Assembly (NCBI RefSeq): GCF_017591425.1 | Contig: NW_024466218.1 | Location: 15,142,001-15,206,000 of the forward strand | Source of the DNA: Ochotona curzoniae | Lineage: Eukaryota > Chordata > Mammalia > Lagomorpha > Ochotonidae | DNA length: 64,000 nt | Reading direction: 5' to 3' | Shown here: one piece after another, positions 36,578 to 47,761 of the stretch | Layout: the number at the start of each line of letters is the position of its first letter | Position numbering within the stretch: position 1 is the stretch's first letter | Made by a program: the position numbers and the translations under genes | Notes under the pieces: model-generated | What the model saw: the letters and a program-made list of their open reading frames with translations, nothing else | What the model was told of the DNA's origin: nothing | The model's database searches: none

Positions 36578-38399
36578 TCAGCTTGGTATCTGTACATGGA
36601 TAATAAAATAAAGCTAAAGCCTTTTGTACAATATTGTACAATACCTTGTTCTTACTCTTCCACCCTCAGCAAGGCCTGACAATGTATACACAGTATATGT
36701 TATAACATCATCCAGAGACACATATAGAGCTTTTTTTGTAAATATCAGGCTATGGTTTTTGTTTGCATTCCTGTGAGAGCTTCTAATTCCTCTGAGATCC
36801 AAAGAGAAACAGACATCAGTCTCATCACACAGATCCACTTGCTCCAAATGAGTCACTGGCAGCGAATGTGGCCATTCACATCACCTGCCTGGGTCTCACT
36901 CAGCAATAACACCCATTGAGAGAAACTGAATCATTGAAGGCAACACCTTAGGAGAAATACAGGTATAATGTCATATATTTTAGGAAAGGCAGGGAGAGTA
37001 GGAATGTCCAGTTTGGGTCTATAATTCTTTTTACACTTATTAGTTCCTCTTCACTCCAGTCTACAAAGCATCAAAGTTTGAAAGTTTTCTGCTTCATAGG
37101 AGTTCATGGATAATTCTCTTTCGGTTATTAGTCTCTAGCACAACTATTATAACTAAATATATATGACCTGAGCTTATTGGAGCTTTAGTGATTTGGTTGA
37201 GTACATCGCACGAAAGCCATTAGTTCCAGGTCATTGTGTAGATATTGTTACGCTGTGTGGTTTTGTTAATTGATGGGGATGGGCATATGCCTAGAGTTTA
37301 CAGGTGTAAATACTCCTCAGTGCCTTCACAGCCACACGGCAGAAGGTGGGAACCTGGGAGAGCCAAATGTCTTCTTTCCCAACATGCCTCCGTGCAAGTC
37401 TCCCTCTCTGAAACGGTGGTAGCATGATGTCCGATTCTCATTATTAAAAAATCTCTCCTTTTTCCAACTCGTCTTCAACTGAGACAACCTGTAGCAAAGA
37501 GGCCTCTGACATCCTGCCAGCAGCCAAATATGAGCAACTGTCAGCCAAAAGCTGGGAGGAAGAGAACAGAACTTGAAATGAGAAAGCAGTTGTCTGGAGC
37601 CACTGGGAATCCATTGGCGTGAAACCAGCTGAACTAAAATCCACAGGTCTGTTTCCTGCATAAACAGGTGAAGACAGGGCTAGGAGAAGTGTGAAAATAG
37701 TTCCTCAGCCACACTCTGTAACATACGACTCCCAAGGTGCCCTCCTGCATCTGTTCTGCATTTTGGCAGAAAAGCATTGCAGACTCTGACACTGCAGAGT
37801 AACAGGCAGTTTATACAAGGGAAAAAAAACCTGAAAAACTTGGGAAATCTTGATTATATCTCCCTACGGTTAATGTAATGATGCTTTTGAATTTTTCCAT
37901 CCCATTTCATTTTCAAAGGAATTTAAACATAGGTAGTGAAAGTAAGTTATTATCATCTGACTTCTGTTGGGGGGAAGTTTTTACTTTGAGAAAAAGGAAC
38001 TTCAAAATCAAACTCAATTTAAGAGTAAGGCTGTGAATTTAATCTATGCTCTATTAGCTATAGTCTTCTGGGAAAATACTATACCTTGATGGGAAAATAC
38101 TTTTAGTTTTGCATCTTTTTTGTTGTTGTTGTTGTTGTTCAAACATAGGAGGAAGCATTGAAACCAGAAACTGACAGTGTTGGATGCTGGATGTCATGGC
38201 CCTTGTCTTCCAGGAATACAGTCAAGTGGAGTTGCATTGGTAGTTCCCACTTAGAATCAATCTATGGAACAACCTCTATAATCATGTATTTGAAAATGAT
38301 GAAATCATGAACCATGGTATGAGTAGTAAGATCATAAGTTTAGCAAGAATAAAAATAACTCAGGAGCATTCTTTTTTAATTCTGAAAAAGACAAAAAAA
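36578..38399. other. unique sequence
   Basis: No gene recognised. It contains an 18-base perfect palindrome (36624-36641) and a (TTG)n run at 38121-38139. Bases 37.3-37.8 kb are less AT-rich, and the overlapping 60-111 codon frames there have no domain. Confidence 0.45.
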
Positions 38400-38688
38400 G
38401 TTGTGATGCTGGCATCCCATATGGGCCCTGCTTTGTGTACAAGCCATTCTACTTGTGATCCAGCTCCTACTTAGGGAAGCAGCAAGGGATGTTTCTAGTG
38501 GTTTGGACCCTGAACCCACATTGGTGACCCAGAAAGACCTCCTGGTTTCTTGACATTAGATGAGCTCAGCTGTGGCTGTTTCAAGCATTTGAGGAGTGAA
38601 CCAGCAGATAGAAGACTCTATCTCTATTCCTATCTCTCTTTGTATCTGCTTTTCAAATAAAAATAAAATGGATCCTTGAAAAGCGAGT
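38400..38688 (+). mobile_element. CSINE, head truncated
   Basis: C repeat starting at GTGATGCTGGCATCCCATAT without the first 30 or so bases. It has TGATCCAGCTCCTACTTAGG, AAGCATTTGAGGAGTGAACC, and a TTTCAAATAAAAATAAAATG tail. Older wording (TTTCAAATAAA, GTGAACCAGCAG). Confidence 0.88.
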
Positions 38689-38819
38689 AACAATTATAAA
38701 AAAAACTCAAAAACTCACACTTTTATTTATTATTTTGATTGTTATCATTAGTTCCCATGATATAGTTTTCTAGCTATTGGGTTTCCCCTTTCTCCTCCTT
38801 TCTTCTCTCCCCGTTCTTG

Positions 38820-39114
38820 TAGAAACAGAAAGAGAGAAGCAGAAGCAGACTCGGAGAAACATCCAATATGCTGGCCTACCACTAAACACCTGCAACAGCC
38901 ACGGCTGAAACAGGTCAAAGGCAGGAGCCCAGATTCAATCCAGATTTCCAAAGTGAATGGCAGAGTTCCAACTGCTTGAGCCATGATCAGCTAACTCATG
39001 TGGGTGTGCATTCGCAGGAAGCTACAATCAAAGTGCAGGGAGGACTGGAACTCAGACCACAATGTGCTGTGAGTTCCCTGGGCAGTGTCTTAACCACTGC
39101 ACCAAGCGACTGAT
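38820..39114 (-). mobile_element. old CSINE (different subfamily)
   Basis: Reverse-complement element of the older C-repeat group with the block AGGAAGCTACAATCAAAGTG, GGAGGACTGGAACTCAGACC and head GCAGTGTCTTAACCACTGCA. This 'GAAGCTGAATCAGAAGTGGAG...GGACTCGAAC' architecture differs from the young copies in the window. Confidence 0.82.
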
Positions 39115-39850
39115 ACCAGAACCTTTTCTTCATTTTCTTCCATGTCCATCTATGGACGTTTATGGAAAACTAGCTGCTCTGTCTGATCTAAAAAGATAAA
39201 TTCCCACAGATTATTGTATGATTTTTAGTATTTGTATCTGAACTAGAAATCTATATGGGAATAAATTGACATGACTTCAATATGCAGATTGAGGTAGATT
39301 TATCGAAGATGATTTGTTATTGTTTGAACTTGATGTTTCAGTAGCATATCTAAAATCAGTAGACATTTCAATCAGTGTTTTGCTTTAGCAATGTAGGACG
39401 AAAGTTTCTGTAATTCAACTTTGATAAAGTTTAGTAGGTTACCAGCATTAAAAATGTCTAATTTATTTTTAATGTAAACCATGCAGTTACTAAGCTAACA
39501 TTTTGCCATAAAATTCCATTTAATCCCAGAATATAGATACTATTATCTCATTTTACAGACTGAATAAAAATTTTCTTTAGCTTCAAGCAGTTTTCATATG
39601 AATGCATAGCTGGCTTATGGCTGATTTTTACCATTATGTTAATACCATGGAATCCAAATATGAAATGCTGTCTTCAACAACCCAGGATAAATATTATTTG
39701 TGTATATATACATATATATTTTTTTTTGCTTTTCCCTCCCATCTTATTTCTAAATGTTACTGTGTAGATTCTCTCCAGTGATATTGTAAGTTACTTCCTT
39801 TCATTGTCCATGTTACATGACACTTTTTAGGATTTAAAAAAAATTTTTTT
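39115..39850. other. unique sequence with MIR relic
   Basis: AT-rich. A MIR relic lies at about 39500-39570 (listed separately) and a T-tract near 39718-39728. Confidence 0.5.
39500..39570 (-). repeat. MIR fragment
   Basis: ATTTAATCCCAGAATATAGA and ATACTATTATCTCATTTTAC plus AGACTGAATA match the reverse complement of the MIR conserved core. Confidence 0.65.
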
Positions 39851-40167
39851 AAGATTTATCTACTTTTATTGAAAATTCAGATAAATACAGAGGAGAGACA
39901 AAGAGAGGGAGATCTTCTGTCTGATGATATACTCCCCAAATGGCTGCAATGGTTGAATCTGTGCCAATCTGAAGCCAGGAGATTGTTCTGGGTCTCCCAC
40001 ATGGTTGCAGGGTCCCAAGGCTTTGGGCCATCATTGACTGATTTTCCAGGCCACAAGCAGGGGGTTGGATGGGAAGCGGGGCTGCCGGGTTTAGAACAGG
40101 CGCCCATATGGAAACCCTGGGTATCCAAGGTGAGGACTTTAGCCATTGGGCTACTGCACTGCACCTG
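39851..40167 (-). mobile_element. CSINE, full length
   Basis: Reverse-complement C repeat starting at AAGATTTATCTACTTTTATT. It has AATACAGAGGAGAGACAAAG, GATGATATACTCCCCAAATG, GGTCTCCCACATGGTTGCAG, GTTTAGAACAGGCGCCCATA, and head GAGGACTTTAGCCATTGGGC. Middle-aged. Open frames of 95 and 106 codons here are SINE-derived. Confidence 0.95.
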
Positions 40168-41580
40168 TTTGTTTGATTTTATTCCATGACAATCTTTAAC
40201 ATTACTGGGATACCAGAGAACCTGAGGAGCTTTTACCTTAAGATTTTAGTTACTGAAAAACAAAGTCTCTAATTAGTATTTTATTACACCTATTACACAG
40301 CAGCACATATCACAGTAGAAATCCATGAATTTTTTACAGGAAATTCAATCAAATAAATATTTTAAAACTTAATTCTATGACTTAAAAAGTCATAGAATTT
40401 TGAGATGGGTTGTTTTCACTGATTCTTCTTTTCACCTAAACTCCAGAATTTTTTTGTACTGGAGCTATCCCAATCTGTAATCCAGTGAAATGGAGGTGTT
40501 GTGCTTTTCCACTGTGGGTTAGCAGCATCCACTTGAGGGGATGGTGTCTCTGTGGGTTCCTTTTTGAAAGTCAGGTCTCTCTGAACATGGTGGTGTGAAA
40601 ATCAAGGAGTGCAACATTTCAAATATTCTGTCCTGGTGCTGATCAGATTGGTGATATTGCCAACCACTGATCCCCATGCAAGCATTCTTGCACACTGATT
40701 TATCATATCCCATAAGTAGACCTATGGGAATGTCAAGCAACTTCCCCAGGTATCTTCAGGAAATAACTACGTGGTGAGGTTTTTAATCTCATGCTCAACT
40801 ATAGCTTTCTGAAGGCAGGCACAAAGGAAGCCCAAGCCTCAGACTCATTACCCTGAAAATGAAAGAGCCATGGCCAAATCTTCCTACAGGTTATTCCTGT
40901 AGGCACTTTGACTGCTCCACATCTGAAAGCACGTCTTGCCATCCAAGAGCCTGTCACCTCCTACGTTGCAGGCAGCTGCTTGAATTGGGAGCATGCTCTT
41001 CAGTCGCATGGCGCTGACAGGGACTGGGAGCAACAGTGACAAGTCTAAGTGCTGTTTTACACCCCATTTAACCGGGGGAAACACATCTGTTTATCTTTTT
41101 CAGGGAAGGTGCAAGGCGGTGTCTTTGTGACAAGGTCACGAGTCCAGCCTAAAAATTCCTCGTGGAGAGATAACCAAACTTCTCCAGACACTGACTAAGA
41201 ATGCCAACTGTGAGTTCTTCAAATAGAGATCCAAGGACACGATTCTGTCTGGCTAATATGGAACTGACCCAACTAGAGAGCAAGCATGAACAGTCCTCTT
41301 TTGTCTGCAGGCTCACTGTCTGTCCTGCTGTTAGGCCGAAAGTTTGCATTTGGCAGCAAGCCACGCTCTTTCTTCACAGAGACTGGAGATTCCAAGGCAG
41401 AAAGCTATGCCACTGAATAAAGGGAAGAAAATAATGCATTCCTTTTTAAACAATTTTTAAAAATATGTGTCCTTGAAGAGCTGTCTCTTTACAAGGTGCT
41501 CATTATCCCTCACACTTGAGCACAGTTTTTCAGTAGACTTTCCTCATGCTGCCTGGAAGGACTGCTTTGTATCTTCAGGG
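40168..41580. other. unique sequence with a perfect hairpin
   Basis: It includes the 29-base perfect inverted repeat at 40371-40399. Bases 40.9-41.4 kb are less AT-rich, and no exon or repeat was recognised in them. Confidence 0.45.
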
Positions 41581-41584
41581 AGTC

Positions 41585-41740
41585 TGCAGTCCAACAGCCT
41601 GAGTTAGAATCTCAACGCCACCACCTTCCAGGCTGTGACCCCAAAGCAAGTTACTCCACTTCTGTGCTTTAATTTCTTCATTTTAATCACTTACATCAGC
41701 AGCCCCTAGGTCTCAGAGCAGTGGGAGAATGAAATAGTGA
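41585..41740 (+). repeat. MIR, most complete copy in window
   Basis: The order GAGTCTGCAGTCCAACAGCC, TGAGTTAGAATCTCAACGCC, CTGTGACCCCAAAGCAAGTT, ACTCCACTTCTGTGCTTTAA, TTTCTTCATTTTAATCAC follows the MIR consensus from its tRNA-like head through the core in forward orientation. Confidence 0.8.
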
Positions 41741-42191
41741 TGGTGAGAGGCTTAAACTTCATCTTAGAATCCCTGCGATGTAGACATAATAACGCATTGA
41801 AAATTTTTATTTTAATGTTCATTCTTATTGATCAATTCATCTCAATTATCTTTGCTTCAAAAAAAGCACTGCAAGTAAATACACCCCCCAATCAAAGCAG
41901 ATGCTATTATTAAAATTTGAAAGATGGATAGTTTGGAGTAGTCAAAAAACCTTTTCACAGCCAGAAAAACTTTAGATTCCAATTAATTTTCTACCATTAT
42001 CTCCACAGACTTGGCTTTAGGTGGGATGCACCCATGTATTCTGAATTCAGGAAGGATGGCAAGGCCATCTCACATTATTAGAATACTCTTCAAGTTTCTG
42101 ATTTGATGATTTCTCTGTGCAACTGATCGTTTCTTTGGAGTCTCGACTCTGTTATGTGACCTACTACTTGCTTTAAGAGTATCTGCTTAAT
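41741..42191. other. unique AT-rich sequence
   Basis: Nothing recognised. Confidence 0.45.
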
Positions 42192-42506
42192 AGGGTCTGT
42201 ATTACAGTGCAGCAGGTAAAGCTGCTGTTGGAAAGGCAGCATCCCACAAGGGCACTGGTTCAAGTTCCGGATACTCCACTTCCAACCAGCTCCTGGGAAA
42301 GCAGCCAGGCTCAAATCCATGAGCGTTATGCCCATGTGGGAGGCCCGGGAATCAGCTCCTAGATGGTGGCCCAGCACTAACTGTTGTGGCTATTCAAAGA
42401 GTGAATCAGTAGATGAAAGATTTTCTCTTTCTTTCTGTTTATGTCTCTATCTTTGTGTGTGTCTGTAGCTGTGCCTTTCAAATTATTAAAATGAATCTTC
42501 AAAAGT
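42192..42506 (+). mobile_element. older CSINE, first of a tandem pair
   Basis: C repeat with ATTACAGTGCAGCAGGTAAA head, CATCCCACAAGGGCACTGGT, TCAAGTTCCGGATACTCCAC, GCCCATGTGGGAGGCCCGGG and a CTTTCAAATTATTAAAATGA tail. Its A-rich tail was the landing site of the next CSINE. Confidence 0.88.
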
Positions 42507-42515
42507 ATATATTAG

Positions 42516-42822
42516 GGGCCCGGCATGATGGTCTAGTGGCTAAAATCTTTGCCTTGTGTACACTGGGATCCCGTGTGGGTGATGGTTCATATCCTGGATG
42601 CTCTATCTCTCTTCCAGCTCCTTGCTTATGGCCTAGGAGGCCTTGGGACCCTGCATCCCCATAGGAGACCTGGAAGAAGCTTCTGGCTCCTAATTCCAGA
42701 TTGGTTAAGCTCTGGCTATTGCAGTCACTTGGGGAGTGAATCAGAGGATGGAAGATCTTTCTATGTCTCCTCTGCCTTTGCGATAAGAATAAATATAAAT
42801 AAATAAATAAATATAAATATAA
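42516..42822 (+). mobile_element. younger CSINE, second of a tandem pair
   Basis: GGGCCCGGCATGATGGTCTA head, GGATCCCGTGTGGGTGATGG, GCCTTGGGACCCTGCATCCC, and CACTTGGGGAGTGAATCAGA. A short deletion removed the GGGAAAGCAGTGGAGGATGG segment. The tail is an AAAT-rich simple repeat. ATATTAG occurs at both ends (42509-42515 and 42823-42829), a plausible short target duplication. Confidence 0.92.
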
Positions 42823-43859
42823 ATATTAGTATCAGCTTATTTATCCCAGTTATTTATAACAAACTGTTAATATTATTCCATTGGTAAATTTTGAAAAAGA
42901 GTTGATACCTTTTGTTCATATTTGAGAAAGCAGTAAGATCTCCATCAGTGGAATTAATTGCCAAATTTGTATAGGGTTAATCTTCTTGCTGAAAATAGTT
43001 AGTAAATGCCTAAACCCCACCTCCCTCACAAAGTGTCAAAGGAGAGTTACAGTGCTGCAAAGAGGCTGTTTTTGCCATCCTGCCTCACCACAGGATCAGA
43101 TGATGTAATATCACACTCAAATGAGTGAAATCTTCAGGGTTCTTTCAGCGAAAGATCAGAGGTGCTTCATAAACATTAATTAATTCTCCTAACACCTCTG
43201 CAAGGAGAGAACTGTATGTCTCTGTGTGTGTGCTTTATTTATACACGCTGAAGAAATACAAGCAGTACTTCGAATCCATGCTGTAGAACAAATTCAAACC
43301 TTTCCTTCTAAGCAAGAGTTTCTCTAACTGGGTTCATCTTAGACAAGGTGAAGAAAGGGAAAAAAATATATGAAATGTATCAGAAACACATGTTCTGGTG
43401 TAGAAGGACATTCAGAATCTTTGTTATCGCGGGAGACAATAGCCAGCTGAATCCCCTTTGAAGGAACCAAGAGCAATTGGTAAGGTTTAGATAACGAATC
43501 TGCCAGAGGAACTAGCTGTGTTTTGGGGAACTGTACCTTGCTGCTGAGATGCAAGTGGCTCAAGCCCCTTCTCCCTGGATGTGTACCTGAAAACCTTCCT
43601 TTAAAAGTCTGGTGCTATTAATAAACTTTGGCTATTGACCATCAGTCAGTAGTTCATGTGTGTTATTATCGGCTCCGTGCACCAAGTCCATCACTGAGGG
43701 ACAGCAACAGTATGATAAGAGTTACAAATCCAGTAGCTTCAGAAACAGAGCTTGTATCAAATGGTAACACTTGAGTGGTCTGAGCAAAGAGGAACCATGC
43801 TTTGAATAAAAAAAAAAATGTAATTTTACAATAATTATAAAATAGCTTTACTTTATTGT
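42823..43859. other. unique sequence with a possible LTR-like end
   Basis: Bases about 43380-43690 include a TATTAATAAACTTTGGC word followed by about 60 bases that could be an LTR R-U5 end. Without a matching second LTR, primer site or clear TG...CA borders this stays a guess. A short MIR-like patch may lie at about 43165-43215. Confidence 0.3.
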
Positions 43860-44152
43860 TTAAAGGTAGATTTTTACACACGTGAGGAGAAACAGAGAGA
43901 TATATCTTACATCCACTGGTTTGCTTCCCAAATGGTCAGAGCATTCAGAGTGGAGCTGACCCAAAGCTAAGAGCCAGAGCTGCTTCTGGGTATCACATAT
44001 AAGTACAGGTCATAAGGTTTGGGGCCACCCTTCCCTGGTTTTCATGTCATAAACAGGGAGATGGAGGAGTCAGGGCAGTAATCACCATTCACTGGGATGC
44101 TGGCCCATGCAGTTGGAGGATTAGTCAGTAGATCCATCACACTGCCCCCCCA
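43860..44152 (-). mobile_element. CSINE, degraded
   Basis: Reverse-complement C repeat with GTGAGGAGAAACAGAGAGAT, CCACTGGTTTGCTTCCCAAA, GAGCTGACCCAAAGCTAAGA, and GGTTTGGGGCCACCCTTCCC. The head region is rearranged: GGATGCTGGCCCATGCAG appears where the head should end. Confidence 0.82.
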
Positions 44153-44261
44153 AAAGCTTTTCTACACCCATCAACATCCCCCTTCCCTAGAAAATTCAGA
44201 TTTTTTTTTTTGCAGTAATGTGGCTTAAAATGCTCCCTCCTTCTTTCCATTCATTCTTTTC

Positions 44262-44538
44262 TTCTTCAAAAATTAATTTGTTTTGATTGGAAATTCAGAT
44301 GTACAGAAAGAAGGAGAGACAGAGCCAGTCTGAAGTCAGAAGCCAGCAGCTTCTTCCAGGTCTCCCATGTGGGTGCTGAGTCCTAAGGCTTTGGTTCTTC
44401 CTCCCCTGCTTTCCCAGGCCACAAACTGGAAGCTGGAATGGAAATGAAGCATCTTGGATGCAAACCTCCACCCATGTGAGATTTTAGGCTAATGAAAGGA
44501 AGGGGCTTGAACTACTAGGCTGCTGTTGCAGACACTTT
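44262..44538 (-). mobile_element. CSINE with internal deletion
   Basis: Reverse-complement C repeat. Tail TTTTGATTGGAAATTCAGAT, then CAGAAAGAAGGAGAGACAGA runs directly into GCCAGTCTGAAGTCAGAAGC, so the TTCACTCCCCAAG section is missing. CTTCCAGGTCTCCCATGTGG and the CCTGCTTTCCCAGGCCACAA segment follow. Confidence 0.88.
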
Positions 44539-44571
44539 TCATTCATTCTTTAGGTAATAAAGGTGTGTGTG

Positions 44572-44600
44572 TATGTGTGTGTCTGTGTTTGTGTGTGTTT
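44572..44600 (+). repeat. imperfect (GT)n microsatellite
   Basis: GT units with A, C and T interruptions just beyond the CSINE head. A similar GT-rich run occurs at about 44993-45020. Confidence 0.9.
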
Positions 44601-45504
44601 TAAAGAAGATGGTCACTCTGTGTTTGTTCTTTTATTCTTTCTTCCTCTCCAAACTCTATGATTAAACTTCCCCATTGTTACTCTTAATCATGCTTAATAT
44701 CTGATCGGCTCTTATGATCTTCAGAGCGTCTCAACATCTTTAACATTTTGCATGCATTTTGGAACAGTCTTCCTTCAGCAAGATTTTCAGTTTTTCAGAA
44801 AACACCAGTCATATTTCCCTCAGTTATTCTACGATGTCTGTTAACTAAACAGAAAGTGTGTGTGCCCTCTGACATGGGAGGAGAAATAATGGTGCTTCAA
44901 AACTGATTAAACCAGCCTACCATGGACTGAAGACAGATCCATGAATTTCTGCATGAAATTTGAAGCAAACTAGAAACAGAACTAGGTATGTTTTTGTGTG
45001 TTTTATGTGTTTGTGTGTGTTACTTTCGATAGTTTCTGTTTTGGGTTAAGAGGCAACAAAGATTTTCAGAAATGACCTAAGTGTAGACTGGAGCACCTCC
45101 ACAAACTATCCCCTAATGCCCTTTTCTAAGCCCCCTTTTCTGTTCACTTCATCGCATCATGTAACTCATAAGCTTTCACCAGGTCAACTGACCTTCAAAT
45201 TCTTAAATATCAATGTTGCTTTTATTAAATTCTTTGTATTAAGTGTTACAGTAATGAGTTAACCACAGCTTTACATGTGTTTAAGGAAGAAATCTGAAGT
45301 CAGAATCACCATTTCAACAGGATAAACTTTAACATTCTGAAATGATATTTTAGGTGCATTCCGCAATAAAAGACATTCTGAGTATTGTTCACTGCAATGT
45401 TTTGCACATTAGGCAAACCAAAACAGAATGAAATGTTGTGAATGGTGTCATAATACCAGATGACAGAGTCATCAGCTACTACCCTGTCTTTTCAAAAACA
45501 TGTC
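44601..45504. other. unique AT-rich sequence
   Basis: No gene recognised. Confidence 0.5.
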
Positions 45505-45826
45505 ACTTATTTATTTGAGAGGGGGGGGGGGAAATGAGAGAAACAGATAAAAATAGATAAGTAGAGAAAATGAACTTTTCCAAATTTGGTTCGTTCCCTA
45601 AATCCTTCAATGGTAAGCCCTAGGCCAGGGCCAGGCTGGAGCCAATGCGTGGAGCCAACAACTCATTCCACATCTTCCTTTCGGATGGCCAGAATCCAAT
45701 CCCTGACTTATCACTACTGTCTCCCAAAGTCAGCATTAGTAACAGACTGAGGTCCGAGAATTAGAGTTAGCTCTCGAATCCCACGCTCTGGTGGGGGATG
45801 CAGCATCTTAATCACACATTCAAACA
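45505..45826 (-). mobile_element. old CSINE with G-run
   Basis: Reverse-complement C repeat. The ACTTATTTATTTGAGAG tail is followed by a pure G-run (45519-45531) replacing the usual GA-rich block. GGCCAGGGCCAGGCTGGAGC, CAGAATCCAATCCCTGACTT and a head with GATGCAGCATCTTAATCACA follow. Confidence 0.8.
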
Positions 45827-46489
45827 ACATTTCCTCCCTCTGTATTTCAATGATTGTTTTAAATAGTGTTCAGTTGCAAACTGTTTTCACTAGTACCATA
45901 TTGGAAGATCCAGTACAAGTCAACTAATTAGAGAAGTCAGAGTTTTTTCTGAATGATTATTATATTCCCGGGAAACTCAAAAGAGCTCTTTCTACATAGG
46001 GAAATATTTGTGTTCCATTTGGTCTGTCTTTAGGGTGAAATATGCTCTCCTGGGGACAAGGCAAACATCATAATATTTGTTAATACTTTTGATGTCAAAC
46101 GTGTAAACCATAGCTCGGGGTGAGGTTATCTCATTCTTTAAAATCTACTATTTCCTTGAAAGATGTATAGGGAGACCATTATGAGTTGTGTTATTCTTAA
46201 CTCCACTAGAGATATGGGATTCTTAACTCTACTTAAGTCAAAGCCCAGAAGAAGCAAAAAAGTACGTAAGCTGCTTATATATGTTCTACACAGGGTCTAG
46301 CATATTGGGTTAAGATGGACATTATTAATGTCACATAACCTTGCCTGTTGACAAGGTTACACCTTATTCCTATTTCAAGAATACTGTTGGATTCAAAATC
46401 AAACAACTTGCAGGAAAATTGTAATTCTTCTGCATGGATTTACTTGCCCTCCTTTTTAACGTATTATGTGTGATTAAGGGTCTAGAAAT
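45827..46489. other. unique AT-rich sequence
   Basis: Nothing recognised. Confidence 0.5.
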
Positions 46490-46768
46490 AAAGTAGCTAG
46501 TGGCACGCACTTGTGATGCCAGCATCCCATATCAGACTGGTGGCTTGACTTCTGTTGCTTGCTAACTGTCCATGTCCCTGTTAATAACGTGGAAACCAAC
46601 AACACATATCTTAAATATCTGGCATCTTCTCATGTCTATGAACCCTGAAGTATCTGAGCTCCTGGGTTCCGTGGGACCCAGCCCCAGCTCCAGCTCCAGC
46701 TGCTGTTTATTTGCTTGGAGAATAAATCATCTAGTATAAGATTCTCTCGTTCTCTCTCTAACTTTTGA
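46490..46768 (+). mobile_element. old CSINE
   Basis: C repeat with GCACGCACTTGTGATGCCAG, CATCCCATATCAGACTGGTG, CCCAGCCCCAGCTCCAGCTC, and TTGCTTGGAGAATAAATCAT in place of the GGGGAGTGAACCA block. The tail is degraded. Confidence 0.8.
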
Positions 46769-47441
46769 TATAAGTGAAAGATTTCATTGATTCACTATTT
46801 AATGAGGAAAAGTACATTTCCCAAAAAATGTAGGCATGGGCAATTTAAAGAGACCAAGAAAACGACACATGCTTCTGTCCTCTGACACAACGGAGAACTG
46901 ATCTGTAGACAACAATTTACAGAAAGTTTTAATCCATTGAAAGAAAATAGCCAAGCGCTTCCACAGAGTTTTGCACAGACTTTCCAGGTCAGTTTCCCAA
47001 CCAAATCTCTGCCTTGACGCCTATACTTTTGGCCAATATTTCGAATTTTCCACGTCTTCCATTCCTAAATTCCACTAAGCTGGGAATGTTATTTTAGCTC
47101 TTGTGCAAACTTTACTTCATTACATCCAAATTCACAGGCCTATCTCTTTCCACCAGAATGAAGGGAAAATCTTATGTTACAGAAAAGTTATCTGATGGTG
47201 TATTGTTCAGGGTTACGTTACTTTTAAAAGCACATCTAAGGTGAAGCATTCCATCCAGTTTGGACAGCAGCAACTCAATAATATCGTTATTTGCTTTTTG
47301 GTTTATTTTCCTTTATGTCTTGGTGTGAATTATTGTTCTGTTTGTTCACATCCTGTGTTGCCCCTGTATGCAAGATTTCACAAAAGCATTTATAGGCGTT
47401 GGGTTGTCTAAATCTAAATTTGGAGAAGGAAATTATTTCTT
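46769..47441. other. unique AT-rich sequence
   Basis: No gene recognised. It ends at the CSINE target site. Confidence 0.5.
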
Positions 47442-47455
47442 AAAAAAGATAAAGC

Positions 47456-47747
47456 TGACCCAGCACAATAGCCCAGTGGTTAAATCCTTGCTTTGCATAC
47501 CTGGAGCTAGTTCATATTCTGATTATTCCACTTTCCATCCAGCTCCCTGCTTGTGGCCTTGGAGAGCAGCAGAGGATGGCCCAAAACCATCGGAGAAAGC
47601 TCCCAGCTCCTGGCATTGGATCAACTCAGCTTCAGCTGTTGTGGTCACTTAGGGAGTGAATGAGTGGACAGATTTTTCTCTTTGTATCTCCTTCTCTCTG
47701 TGAATCTGACTTTCCAATCAAAGTAAATAAATCTTAAAAAATAAAAA
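47456..47747 (+). mobile_element. CSINE with clear target duplication
   Basis: C repeat with CAGCACAATAGCCCAGTGGT head, CCAGCTCCCTGCTTGTGGCC, CACTTAGGGAGTGAATGAGT, and a CCAATCAAAGTAAATAAATC tail. A short deletion removed the GGGACCCTGCACCC segment. The direct repeat AAAAAAGATAAAGC lies at 47442-47455 and again at 47748-47761, marking insertion at an A-rich site, as expected for LINE-1 endonuclease. Confidence 0.95.
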
Positions 47748-47761
47748 AAAAAAGATAAAGC

